Position numbers and translations under genes: made by a program. Below are positions 8,554-16,295 of a stretch of 64,000 nucleotides of DNA, piece after piece. Positions within the stretch are counted from its first letter, which is position 1. The number at the start of each line of letters is the position of its first letter. Source of the DNA: FEN-1297 sp964498065 (GTDB lineage: Bacteria > Bacteroidota > Ignavibacteria > Ignavibacteriales > Ignavibacteriaceae); the NCBI GenBank assembly GCA_964498065.1, contig CAZCFZ010000016.1, positions 10,284 through 74,283 of the forward strand. The letters run 5' to 3'. A model generated the notes under the pieces. It worked only from the letters and a program-made list of their open reading frames with translations. It was not told the DNA's origin and made no database searches.

Positions 8554-9665
8554 CTGTCAACCTCTCCCAAAACTATATCGATGCTTCCAAGGATTGCAAT
8601 AACATCGGCAACCATATGGCCTTTGCAAATTTCGTTCATTACACCTAAATGTACGAAAGACGGACCTCGTACTTTGATCCTAAACGGATTTACCGAGCCG
8701 TCACTTATAATGAAATAACCAAGTTCACCTTTAGGATTTTCCACTCTTGAATAAACCTGCCCAATAGGTGGTTTTACTCTTTTGGGAATAGCTGATGTAA
8801 CATCTCCGTCAGGCAATTGATCCAGCGCTTGTTCAATAATTCTAAGGCTTTGCTCCATTTCTTGAATTCTTACATAGTATCTATCCCAGCAATCACCAAC
8901 AGTTCCAACTAATCCTTGTCCGGTTGGAATATCAAAATCAAATTTATTATAAATTGAATATGGATCATCTTTTCTTAAATCCCATTTAAAGCCGCTTCCT
9001 CTTAAATTCGGACCTGTAATACCATAGTTAATTGCTGTTTCAAGAGGTAAAACACCGACATTAGCCGTCCTATCAATAAAAATTCTGTTATTCGTTAATA
9101 AATCGTTCAATTCTTTTATGTTTGGTCTGAAATATTTAACAAATTCTTTGGCAGATCTTACAAAGTCGGGGTGAAGGTCATGTGAAAGCCCGCCGACCCA
9201 AAAGTAATTATAAAGAAGTCTGGCACCGCATGTCATTTCAAAAAGACTTAATATTTTTTCCCTATCTCTGAAACAATAAAGGAAAGGTGTAAAAGCGCCA
9301 ATATCCATTCCATAAGTTCCAATAGCAACTAAGTGGGAGGCGATTCTTTGCAATTCTCCCATAATAACTCTTATATATTCAACTCTTTCGGGAACCTGAA
9401 TACCTAATAATTTTTCAACACCAATAACGTAGCCAAATTCATTATACATAGAAGCTAAATAATCCATTCTATCCACATAAGGTATTACTTGAGGATATGT
9501 CATAGCTTCGGCATGTTTTTCAAAGCAACGGTGCAGGTAACCAATATGCGGTTGAACACTTTGAATTATTTCACCTTCCAGTTCAAGCTCAAGCCTCAAC
9601 ACACCGTGAGTTGCAGGGTGTTGCGGACCCATATTCAGTATCATTTGTTCAGTTTTAAGAGCCAT
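8550..9665 (-). CDS. nuoD: NADH-quinone oxidoreductase subunit D (complex I, 49 kDa homologue)
   Basis: NuoD is the catalytic hydrophilic subunit lining the quinone site. The protein carries LNMGPQHPATHGVLRLELEL at its start (with the quinone-site histidine) and ends in GSIDIVLGEVDR, as the family does. Length is about 371 residues. The open frame can also begin at a TTG at 9677, but the ATG at 9663-9665 fits family N-termini better, so I use it. It is a stand-alone gene, not fused to nuoC, which lies 7-20 bases upstream as a separate frame. Confidence 0.96.
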   Translation of the reverse strand: MALKTEQMILNMGPQHPATHGVLRLELELEGEIIQSVQPHIGYLHRCFEKHAEAMTYPQVIPYVDRMDYLASMYNEFGYVIGVEKLLGIQVPERVEYIRVIMGELQRIASHLVAIGTYGMDIGAFTPFLYCFRDREKILSLFEMTCGARLLYNYFWVGGLSHDLHPDFVRSAKEFVKYFRPNIKELNDLLTNNRIFIDRTANVGVLPLETAINYGITGPNLRGSGFKWDLRKDDPYSIYNKFDFDIPTGQGLVGTVGDCWDRYYVRIQEMEQSLRIIEQALDQLPDGDVTSAIPKRVKPPIGQVYSRVENPKGELGYFIISDGSVNPFRIKVRGPSFVHLGVMNEICKGHMVADVIAILGSIDIVLGEVDR

Positions 9666-9684
9666 AGTATAATTCAATTAATTA

Positions 9685-10215
9685 TTAATAGGGTACTTTC
9701 ATACCGTGATAAAATTCCGGATTTTTATAATCTTTTCTAAGCGGATGACCGGCTTCCCAATCATACGGCATAAGAATTCTTCTTAAATCCGGATGATTCA
9801 AAAATATTATGCCGAATAAATCATAAGCTTCACGTTCATGCCAATCCGCATGTCTCCAGATACTTTCAACAGAATTAACTTCGGGATTTTCTCTTGGAGC
9901 AGAAGTTTTAAGCACTAGCTTGTGTTTGAATTTCGTAGATTCGAGATGATAATAAACGCTTAAAGTTCCGCCTTCAATTATATTATCACCATTTTGTCCG
10001 GCTGCTTTTTTCCCATTTGCATCATCAACGCCGGAAAGATTCATCAAACTATCAAATAAAAGTTCGTCATTATCAAAAAGAAAACGGCAGATTTTGTCTA
10101 TCTCATTTGGTTTTACTGTAATAAAAGGGTCAACAGGTTGTGATGAAGCAAATTCAATAATAGCATCCCCAAATTTTTCTTTTAATATATTAAAAATTTC
10201 TTCAGGATTTTTCAT
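9685..10215 (-). CDS. nuoC: NADH-quinone oxidoreductase subunit C (complex I, 30 kDa homologue)
   Basis: NuoC is a hydrophilic structural subunit of the complex I connecting module. The 176-residue product ends with the family signature: WHEREAYDLFGIIFLNHPDLRRILMPYDW-type region from ~residue 125 (ReyDlfGi...hpdLrRIl), followed by GHPLRKDY. A loop of about 15 residues around residues 68-85 (rich in G, N, K) looks like a lineage-specific insertion. It overlaps the end of nuoB by 4 bases (10212-10215). Confidence 0.95.
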   Translation of the reverse strand: MKNPEEIFNILKEKFGDAIIEFASSQPVDPFITVKPNEIDKICRFLFDNDELLFDSLMNLSGVDDANGKKAAGQNGDNIIEGGTLSVYYHLESTKFKHKLVLKTSAPRENPEVNSVESIWRHADWHEREAYDLFGIIFLNHPDLRRILMPYDWEAGHPLRKDYKNPEFYHGMKVPY

Positions 10216-10703
10216 GCTGTTTTTTTCACCAAAGATTCGTTTCTAATTTTTTCTTGAAGTTTTAGTAATCCTTCCAATAATGCTTCCGGCCTAGGCGGGC
10301 AGCCAGGTACGTAAACATCAACAGGTATTACTCTATCAACTCCTTTTAAAACATGATATCCATGTTCCCAATAAGGGCCGCCGCAATTAGAACAACTTCC
10401 CATCGAAATAACATACTTGGGATCAGGCATTTGCTCATAAAGCCTTTTAATTCTTATTGCCATTTTAAGAGTTACGGTTCCTGAGACAATGATAACATCA
10501 GATTGGCGGGGAGAATTTCGGGGAATAACTCCGAATCTATCAAAATCATAATGAGAAGCTGATGTAGCCATCATTTCGATAGCACAACATGCCAAACCGA
10601 ATCCCATTTGCCAAAGAGATGACAGCCTAGCCCAATTGAGTAAGTCGTCTACTTTGGTTACTATTATACTCTCTTTGTTAAACTGCTGATCTAATAAGCC
10701 CAT
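10212..10703 (-). CDS. nuoB: NADH-quinone oxidoreductase subunit B (complex I, cluster N2)
   Basis: NuoB binds the terminal cluster N2 that reduces quinone. The 163-residue protein shows all expected ligands: the adjacent cysteine pair in GLACCAIEMM near residue 39, the cysteine in SMGSCSNCGG near 104 and the cysteine in VPGCPPRPEALL near 134. Length is normal. The gap to nuoA upstream is 80 bases, larger than elsewhere in the operon but without an obvious terminator. ATG start at 10703. Confidence 0.97.
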   Translation of the reverse strand: MGLLDQQFNKESIIVTKVDDLLNWARLSSLWQMGFGLACCAIEMMATSASHYDFDRFGVIPRNSPRQSDVIIVSGTVTLKMAIRIKRLYEQMPDPKYVISMGSCSNCGGPYWEHGYHVLKGVDRVIPVDVYVPGCPPRPEALLEGLLKLQEKIRNESLVKKTA

Positions 10704-10783
10704 ATAATTTTTATCTTATTTATTTGATAAGTACGTTTTGATTAGAATCGATTGCTAAATTTTCTTTTCAAAACATCTTTTTT

Positions 10784-11200
10784 CTATACTTCAACTTCTT
10801 CTTTTAAAATTTTTTTTTTTAAAATCGGCGGTTCTATTTTCGGACGAACCCATTCCAGGTCACCCTTTCGCCATTCGTAAGCCATTCCTAATCCTAACAG
10901 TAAAAGGAATATGGCGCCAACCAAAAATCCTCCAAGGCCGAATTCCTTATAAACAAGAGCCCAAGGAATAAGCAAGACTATCTCTACATCAAAAATTAAA
11001 AAGATAAGAGCAACCACGTAAAATCTTATATTAAATTTTACCCATGGAGTGCCTATAGTATCCTCGCCGCATTCGTATGTAAGCAATTTTTCTCGAGTTG
11101 GTCTAGCCGGTCTAATTAATTTTGCAGCAATAACGGCAATGGCTACAAAAACTGCTGCGATCAACATGAATGCAAAAATTTTACCGAATTCTGTTAACAT
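10784..11200 (-). CDS. nuoA: NADH-quinone oxidoreductase subunit A (complex I)
   Basis: NuoA is a three-helix membrane subunit next to the quinone site. The product is 138 residues with the conserved loop TYECGEDTIGTPWVKFNIRFY (residues ~40-60), whose cysteine lies in the conformationally mobile TMH1-2 loop, followed by LIFDVEIVLLIPWA. The C-terminus has a short charged tail with an A/T-run in the DNA. This is the first gene of the 11-gene nuo operon. A strong-looking promoter lies 24-52 bases upstream of its ATG. Confidence 0.96.
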   Translation of the reverse strand: MLTEFGKIFAFMLIAAVFVAIAVIAAKLIRPARPTREKLLTYECGEDTIGTPWVKFNIRFYVVALIFLIFDVEIVLLIPWALVYKEFGLGGFLVGAIFLLLLGLGMAYEWRKGDLEWVRPKIEPPILKKKILKEEVEV

Positions 11201-11223
11201 TTTTATTTATAATTTTTCGTGAA

Positions 11224-11252
11224 AAATTAAGACAAGCCTTAAGTAATGTCAA
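11224..11252 (-). promoter_or_regulatory. Sigma70-type promoter of the nuo operon
   Basis: Reading on the minus strand, TTGACA (11252-11247), a 17-base spacer and TAATTT (11229-11224) lie just in front of nuoA. The -35 box is a perfect consensus match and the spacing is ideal. Transcription would start near 11217, leaving a leader of about 17 bases before the ATG at 11200. This is a prediction from sequence only. Confidence 0.65.
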
Positions 11253-11532
11253 GAATTTCAAGAAAAATACATTTGTTTGAAAAAAAAATTATTAAAACGC
11301 ACTAACACTGACAATATATATGCCAAAATTCTTACTATTAAATATTGACTTACTATTATAATAAAATATGTCTGTATAATTTTATTTATCAATAATAAGA
11401 ATGATTGAATGCAATACATTCTCAATTAAGAGAAATGTAAAAATATTTTTTAACATCATATTATTAAATAATGTTATGGATTTATATATTTATTATAATT
11501 TATCATGAAGACTTAAATATTATTCTCCTTAA
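11253..11532. other. Divergent intergenic region between nuoA and alr
   Basis: This is a very AT-rich spacer of about 380 bases in all between two divergent operons. Besides the two predicted promoters at its edges, I see only weak palindromes, such as gaatg-caata-cattc near 11409-11423. No RNA gene or open frame stands out. Confidence 0.5.
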
Positions 11533-11561
11533 TTGATTATAACTACAATAAAAATTATATT
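11533..11561 (+). promoter_or_regulatory. Predicted sigma70-type promoter of alr
   Basis: TTGATT (11533-11538), a 17-base spacer and TATATT (11556-11561) precede alr by about 27 bases. Both boxes match four to five of six consensus positions. The surrounding DNA is nearly pure AT, which raises the chance of a random match. Confidence 0.45.
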
Positions 11562-11587
11562 TTGCAATAAAATTAAATAATGTGTTA

Positions 11588-12718
11588 ATGCGTCCAACTT
11601 ATGCAGTAATTGATCTTTCTAAATTAAAAAGCAATTTTTTAAATATTAGAAAGAAAGTTAAAAAAAGCAGAATTATGGCAGTCGTAAAAGCAAATGCGTA
11701 TGGCCACGGTGTTAATGAGATAGTTGGTGCACTACAATCTTTGGAAGATAAAAAACCGGAATATTATGCTGTAGCTTTAGCTGAAGAAGCTGTTGAACTT
11801 CGAAAATTAAAAATTAAGCAGCAAATACTGGTTTTTGAGCCGCTCACAAAAGAGGAATCAGAATTAATTTTTCGATATAATATAATTCCCACTGTATTTA
11901 GCGATCAGCATTTGCAGATTTTATTACATTCCAAAAGAAGGAATAATATTCGGCAAAAAGATAAAAGAATAAAAATCCATGTAAAGATTGATACGGGAAT
12001 GAATCGATTAGGAATTAAGTATAATAACGCTGCGGACTTTATAGAAAAAATAAGCAATAATAATAATTTTTTAATTGATGGAATTTATACTCACTTTGCT
12101 ACTTCCGATGAAAAAGACAAAATTTTTGCTAAATTACAACTAAAAAGATTTAACGACTTAATAGCTGATTTAAAAAAGAGAAACATTAAATTTGGTTTGG
12201 TACATGCCGCTAATAGCGGGGCAATTCTGGATATGCCCGATTCTTATTTCGATATGGTCAGACCGGGTATTTCATTATACGGATATTATCCATCATTAGA
12301 AACTTCTGAGTCAATTCCGTTAAAACCTATAATGTCAATTTATTCATTTGTTACAAGCGTTAAACAAATTGAAAAAGGGGAAACGGTAAGTTACGGCAGA
12401 CTTTTTACGGCAAAAAGGAGAACTAAAATTATTTCTGTGCCTATTGGTTATGCTGATGGTTTTAATAGAAATCTTACAAATAAGGCTACAGCAATAATAA
12501 ATGGAAAAATTTATAAGCAAGTAGGAAGAGTTACTATGGATAGGATTATGTTTGATGTTGGAAATGATGATATTAAATTAAATGATAAAGTAACATTATT
12601 GGGTAAAAGTAATAATCTTGAAATTACTGCATGGGATTGGGGAAAAATCTTAAATACTATTCCTTATGAAATAACCTGCAATATAAGTGGAAGAATTCCG
12701 AGAATTTATAAGGATTAA
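11588..12718 (+). CDS. alr: Alanine racemase
   Basis: This PLP enzyme interconverts L- and D-alanine to supply D-Ala for peptidoglycan. The protein begins directly with the barrel strand RPTYAVIDL; the PLP lysine is K34 in AVVKANAYGHG. The second catalytic residue, tyrosine in VSYGRLF, lies near residue 268, and GRVTMDRIMFDV follows in the C-terminal beta domain. Length (376 residues) is normal. The frame could also start at a GTG two codons upstream (11582); I prefer the ATG at 11588. Neither has a clear Shine-Dalgarno sequence. The next gene begins immediately after the stop, so the two are cotranscribed. Confidence 0.95.
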   Translation: MRPTYAVIDLSKLKSNFLNIRKKVKKSRIMAVVKANAYGHGVNEIVGALQSLEDKKPEYYAVALAEEAVELRKLKIKQQILVFEPLTKEESELIFRYNIIPTVFSDQHLQILLHSKRRNNIRQKDKRIKIHVKIDTGMNRLGIKYNNAADFIEKISNNNNFLIDGIYTHFATSDEKDKIFAKLQLKRFNDLIADLKKRNIKFGLVHAANSGAILDMPDSYFDMVRPGISLYGYYPSLETSESIPLKPIMSIYSFVTSVKQIEKGETVSYGRLFTAKRRTKIISVPIGYADGFNRNLTNKATAIINGKIYKQVGRVTMDRIMFDVGNDDIKLNDKVTLLGKSNNLEITAWDWGKILNTIPYEITCNISGRIPRIYKD

Positions 12719-13594
12719 ATGGACTTAATAAAACAATATATTGTCCAAAGTATTTCGGTTGCAGCAAATAATCTAAGGCTCAGTACTGAAAAAATAGAAG
12801 TTGTAGCATTATTACGGGATGCCGTAACTAAATCTTCTAATCTTAAATTCGATATTTCCGAAATGAAAAAAATTACGGAATTATCAACGCTGGCTATTCG
12901 ATTAGATGAAATTTATTCTTACCTGACTCAAACACAACCCGACTTTTTTAAATTTTCCGAGAAGTTTAAAGAACATAGTCAATATCTTATAAAAGATTTA
13001 AGCCGGATGCTTGATATGGTTAATCCCGGCACAGTTAAAAAGTCTTTTGAAAAGTTATCCTTTCCAAAAGAAGTAAAAGAAAATGAGGAAAATAAGGAGC
13101 AGCTAAAGGTTGATCTTTCCAAAAGAAAAGTCAGCGAATTAAATCTTTCAAAACCGGAAACAGAGCTGATAAAGGAGAAATTAATCCTTGAAGAAGAAAA
13201 AGAAGAAGAGGATATTTTTTTCCAGAATTATGAAGCGGAAATACTAAAGCATATTAAACCTATAGATGCTATGTTAAAGCAGTTATCAAAGAACGAAATT
13301 GATCCCGAAGCAATACTTAAGTATGCTAGGATAATGAATAAAAACGGAGAGATATCCGAAAAGATAGGTTTCGATATAATTGCAAACATGCACGGCATAG
13401 TTTCAAAATCTTTAATGTTGATTAGAGCAAGGGAATTGATGCCGGGCAGAGATGTTATAGAAGCTATTCGTGCTTGTTTAATTGTTATTGTTGCTGTTGT
13501 TAAAGGCAAGGAAGTGGATATTACAAATTATCTTAATCGTGCCGAAGAATTCGGGAATGAAATTCAACCAATAAAATTAAAGGAAACAATATAA
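12719..13594 (+). CDS. Unknown helical protein between alr and a mannose-1-phosphate guanylyltransferase
   Basis: I do not recognise this 291-residue protein. It starts at the base after the alr stop and ends one base before the next start, so it is tightly embedded in the operon. It has no signal peptide or membrane segment and is predicted mostly helical. Three parts can be seen: an N-terminal helical region (1-115), a highly charged Lys/Glu linker (~116-165, probably disordered), and a C-terminal helical region (~166-291) with a hydrophobic patch ACLIVIVAVVKG near 255. The two helical parts may be loosely related to each other, as in tandem four-helix bundles. It has two cysteines at most and no catalytic motif that I can name. 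A lineage-specific cytoplasmic adaptor is one guess. Confidence 0.85.
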   Translation: MDLIKQYIVQSISVAANNLRLSTEKIEVVALLRDAVTKSSNLKFDISEMKKITELSTLAIRLDEIYSYLTQTQPDFFKFSEKFKEHSQYLIKDLSRMLDMVNPGTVKKSFEKLSFPKEVKENEENKEQLKVDLSKRKVSELNLSKPETELIKEKLILEEEKEEEDIFFQNYEAEILKHIKPIDAMLKQLSKNEIDPEAILKYARIMNKNGEISEKIGFDIIANMHGIVSKSLMLIRARELMPGRDVIEAIRACLIVIVAVVKGKEVDITNYLNRAEEFGNEIQPIKLKETI

Positions 13595-13595
13595 T

Positions 13596-14663
13596 ATGGA
13601 TGTATATGCAGTAATCATGGCCGGCGGAATAGGCTCAAGGTTTTGGCCCAGAAGCAAAGAAAAAACTCCAAAACAGATGTTAAAGATCTTTGGTGAAAAA
13701 ACTATGATCCAGGATACTGTTTCCAGATTAAACGACTTTGTAAAAAATGAAAATATTTTTATTATAACAAACAAAATACAAAAACCGGAAATTGAAGAGC
13801 AGCTGCATGATATACCTAAAGAGAATATAATAGAAGAACCTTTCGGCAGGAATACTGCTGCATGTATTGGCTTGGCTTCGGTTATTATCGAAAAAAAATC
13901 TAAAGACGCGGTAATGATTGTTCTTCCGGCTGATCATATAATTAAAAACTTGGATGAGTTCCTTAAAACAATTAAAACTTCCGTTAAATTTGCATACGAA
14001 TCAAAAGGATTGGTTACAATAGGTATTAAGCCGATAAGACCCGAAACAGGTTACGGATATATACAAATAGACGAAAGAACGGTAGCCGAAAATATTTTTA
14101 AAGTCTATACTTTTGCGGAAAAGCCTAATTATGCAACCGCTGTTCGTTTTTTGGAAAGCGGTGATTTCTTTTGGAACAGCGGAATGTTTATCTGGAGGGC
14201 TGATGCTATCCTTGGAGAAATTAAACTCTATTTACCGGACTTGCATGAAGGATTAGAAAAAATTAAAAAGGATATTGATACTCCTAATTTTACAAATACC
14301 CTTAATAGTGTGTATGGAATGCTGAGAAATATTTCCATTGATTACGGTATTATGGAAAAATCTCAAAAAGTTTTTCTGACTAAGGGTGAATTCTCCTGGA
14401 GCGATGTTGGAAGCTGGGAAGAAGTTTATCAATTGTCTGAAAAAAACGAAAATGGAAATGCAATTATCGGCAATATATTTACGGAAATGACTATTGATTC
14501 TTACGTTTATTCTCCGGATAAATTTGCTGCCATAATCGGTGTGGAAAATTTAATTGTAATTAACACAAAAGATGCATTATTAATTTGCCGCAGAGATCAA
14601 TCTCAAGAAGTTAAAAAAGTTGTAGATCATCTAAAAATTAACAAATTAACTCAGTATTTATAG
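13596..14663 (+). CDS. manC: Mannose-1-phosphate guanylyltransferase
   Basis: The enzyme makes GDP-mannose from mannose 1-phosphate and GTP, the donor for mannose, fucose and related sugars in surface polysaccharides. The 355-residue protein begins with the nucleotidyltransferase signature MAGGIGSRFWPRSKEKTPKQ (residues 8-27). It then shows EPFGRNTAACIGLAS near 80, VLPADHII near 105 and FAEKPN near 175, followed by FFWNSGMF. It lacks the C-terminal phosphomannose isomerase domain found in long ManC proteins, as is common for the shorter bacterial GMPs. It follows the unknown 291-residue gene by one base. Confidence 0.92.
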   Translation: MDVYAVIMAGGIGSRFWPRSKEKTPKQMLKIFGEKTMIQDTVSRLNDFVKNENIFIITNKIQKPEIEEQLHDIPKENIIEEPFGRNTAACIGLASVIIEKKSKDAVMIVLPADHIIKNLDEFLKTIKTSVKFAYESKGLVTIGIKPIRPETGYGYIQIDERTVAENIFKVYTFAEKPNYATAVRFLESGDFFWNSGMFIWRADAILGEIKLYLPDLHEGLEKIKKDIDTPNFTNTLNSVYGMLRNISIDYGIMEKSQKVFLTKGEFSWSDVGSWEEVYQLSEKNENGNAIIGNIFTEMTIDSYVYSPDKFAAIIGVENLIVINTKDALLICRRDQSQEVKKVVDHLKINKLTQYL

Positions 14664-14705
14664 AGAAAAAAAGTTATAAATTTTAATAAAATCTTTAAGC
14701 AAAAA

Positions 14706-15353
14706 ATGAAAAATTTAATAACGGAATCCGACATAGTTAAACTGAGTAAAAAAGGATTAAGTGTTATACCTGTTGGTGAAGATGATATCTTAACTCCTCT
14801 TGCATTGGATAAAATAAAAGCTCTGGGTGTAAAAATTGTTAAAAAAGAGAATGTAACGAAATTAAATGAAGAAAAGAATTCTGATCTATATATTAATAAG
14901 ACAAATAAAGTTGCTATAGGTTCCGACCATACCGGTTTTAAGCTTAAAAATATTATTTCTAAAATTTTGTCAGATAAAGGATTAGGTATAATCGATGTAG
15001 GAACTTATGACGAAAATTCATGTGATTATCCCGATTTTGCTTTTGCGGTTTCTTTAAAAGTAACAGCAAATGAAGTTGACTTCGGGATTATAATAGATGC
15101 TACCGGTAATCCTTCTGCAATAACTTCAAATAAAGTTCCGGGAATTAGGGCCGCAAATTGTTATAATGAATTTACCGCCAAAAGTGCAAGAGCTCATAAT
15201 AATGCTAATATCCTAACTTTAGGGGCAAAATCTATAGGGGAAGAAACGGCTAAATCTATTTTGGAAGCCTGGTTGAAATCGAATTTTGAAGGCGGTAGAC
15301 ATCAGAAGAGATTAAATAAAATTATCAATATTGAAAAACAATTTTTGAAGTAA
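14706..15353 (+). CDS. RpiB/LacAB-like protein with N-terminal extension and altered active site
   Basis: Residues ~69-205 follow the RpiB/LacA/LacB (ribose-5-phosphate isomerase B) fold: VAIGSDHTGFKLK, then NKVPGIRAANCYNEFTAKSARAHNNANILTLGA-like residues and a closing FEGGRHQKR. In active RpiB the phosphate/active-site loop reads CGTG or CGSG; here, near residue 130, it reads IDATGNPSAI, so the catalytic cysteine is replaced by aspartate and the glycine-rich loop is changed. The extra N-terminal ~65 residues (ITESDIVKL...DDILTPLALDKIKALGVKIV) resemble the short segment found at the start of microcompartment-linked RpiB and some EutQ/Pdu proteins. No shell genes are nearby. It could be a specialised isomerase, a related sugar-phosphate enzyme or an inactive paralogue. 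ATG start at 14706. Confidence 0.8.
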   Translation: MKNLITESDIVKLSKKGLSVIPVGEDDILTPLALDKIKALGVKIVKKENVTKLNEEKNSDLYINKTNKVAIGSDHTGFKLKNIISKILSDKGLGIIDVGTYDENSCDYPDFAFAVSLKVTANEVDFGIIIDATGNPSAITSNKVPGIRAANCYNEFTAKSARAHNNANILTLGAKSIGEETAKSILEAWLKSNFEGGRHQKRLNKIINIEKQFLK

Positions 15354-15533
15354 AAAATTTTATTATAAAATATATATTTTCCGCAAATAGAAAAAGTTTA
15401 TATATTTGCAATGAGTTTTAAATTAGTTTTAATAAATTAGGAAAATAAAAAATCATTTGCGCCTGCCGAGGCTTTCATCTTTGACTAATCATTTAGTTAG
15501 ATTTAATTCCAAAATTTTCGAAAAGGAAGTAAT
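15354..15533. other. Intergenic spacer with a short GC palindrome
   Basis: The 180-base spacer upstream of pyrK is AT-rich apart from the perfect palindrome gcctgccgaggc at about 15462-15473, similar in style to the element between nuoJ and nuoK. The palindrome lacks a T-tract and does not look like a terminator. An SD-like aaggaag at its right end serves the TTG start of pyrK. Confidence 0.4.
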
Positions 15534-16295
15534 TTGTTCATCATTAATGCTCCTGTTGAAAAGACAATAGAGCTTGATAATAAAATATTTTTACTAAAAA
15601 TTCGTTGTGCTGAAATCGCTAGTATTATCAGGCCCGGACAGTTTCTTAATATAAGAGTTTCGAAAACAATATATCCTTTGTTAAGAAGGCCGTTTAGTGT
15701 GTGTGATGTTGAAGGAGAATTCTTTTACCTTATGTTTAATATCCTTGGTGAAGGTACAAAGATTTTAGCTGAAAAACATTTTGGTGATACAATAGACGTT
15801 TTAGGTCCACTGGGAAACGGATTCAACATTAACGGTTCGTATGATACTGCCGTAATAGTGGGCGGAGGATTGGGTGCTGCCCCATTCCCTTATTTAATTA
15901 GAGAAATTGGAAACAACAAAAAGGTTTATTCATTCATCGGAGGTAAAACCCACAATGATGTTATTACTTACGGAATGAAAAATATTTCTATAGCAACAGA
16001 CGACGGTTCATTAGGATATAAAGGTACCATTGTAGATTTGCTTCAAGAAAGCATTGAATTATTAAAATCAAGTAAAATAAAAATTTTTGCCTGCGGACCA
16101 AATGCAATGTTGAGATCACTTAAGGATTTTTGTATCAAAAATAATTTTGATTGCGAAGTATCTACCGAATGTGCTATGGCCTGCGGTTTCGGAATTTGCC
16201 AAGGCTGTCCTATTGAGTCTACAAAACAATCGGATAAATATTTGTTGGTGTGTAAAGACGGACCGGTGTTTAATGTTAAGGATGTAATTATATGA
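15534..16295 (+). CDS. pyrK: Dihydroorotate dehydrogenase B, electron transfer subunit
   Basis: PyrK is the FAD and [2Fe-2S] subunit that passes electrons from PyrD to NAD+. The 253-residue product has the ferredoxin-reductase fold: an FAD-binding LLRRPFSVCDV motif near residue 45, an NAD-binding GGGLGAAPFPYL near 118 and FACGPNAML near 184. It also has the PyrK cluster motif MACGFGICQGC with a distal LVCKDGP cysteine near residues 215-245. The start is a TTG supported by AAGGAAG a few bases upstream; no nearby ATG exists. It overlaps pyrD by 4 bases (ATGA), so the two subunits are translationally coupled. Confidence 0.94.
   Translation: MFIINAPVEKTIELDNKIFLLKIRCAEIASIIRPGQFLNIRVSKTIYPLLRRPFSVCDVEGEFFYLMFNILGEGTKILAEKHFGDTIDVLGPLGNGFNINGSYDTAVIVGGGLGAAPFPYLIREIGNNKKVYSFIGGKTHNDVITYGMKNISIATDDGSLGYKGTIVDLLQESIELLKSSKIKIFACGPNAMLRSLKDFCIKNNFDCEVSTECAMACGFGICQGCPIESTKQSDKYLLVCKDGPVFNVKDVII

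Noticed and set aside
14706..15353. Bacterial microcompartment locus around the RpiB-like gene
   Set aside because: No shell-protein, aldehyde dehydrogenase or phosphotransacylase gene lies near; only the N-terminal segment hints at it.
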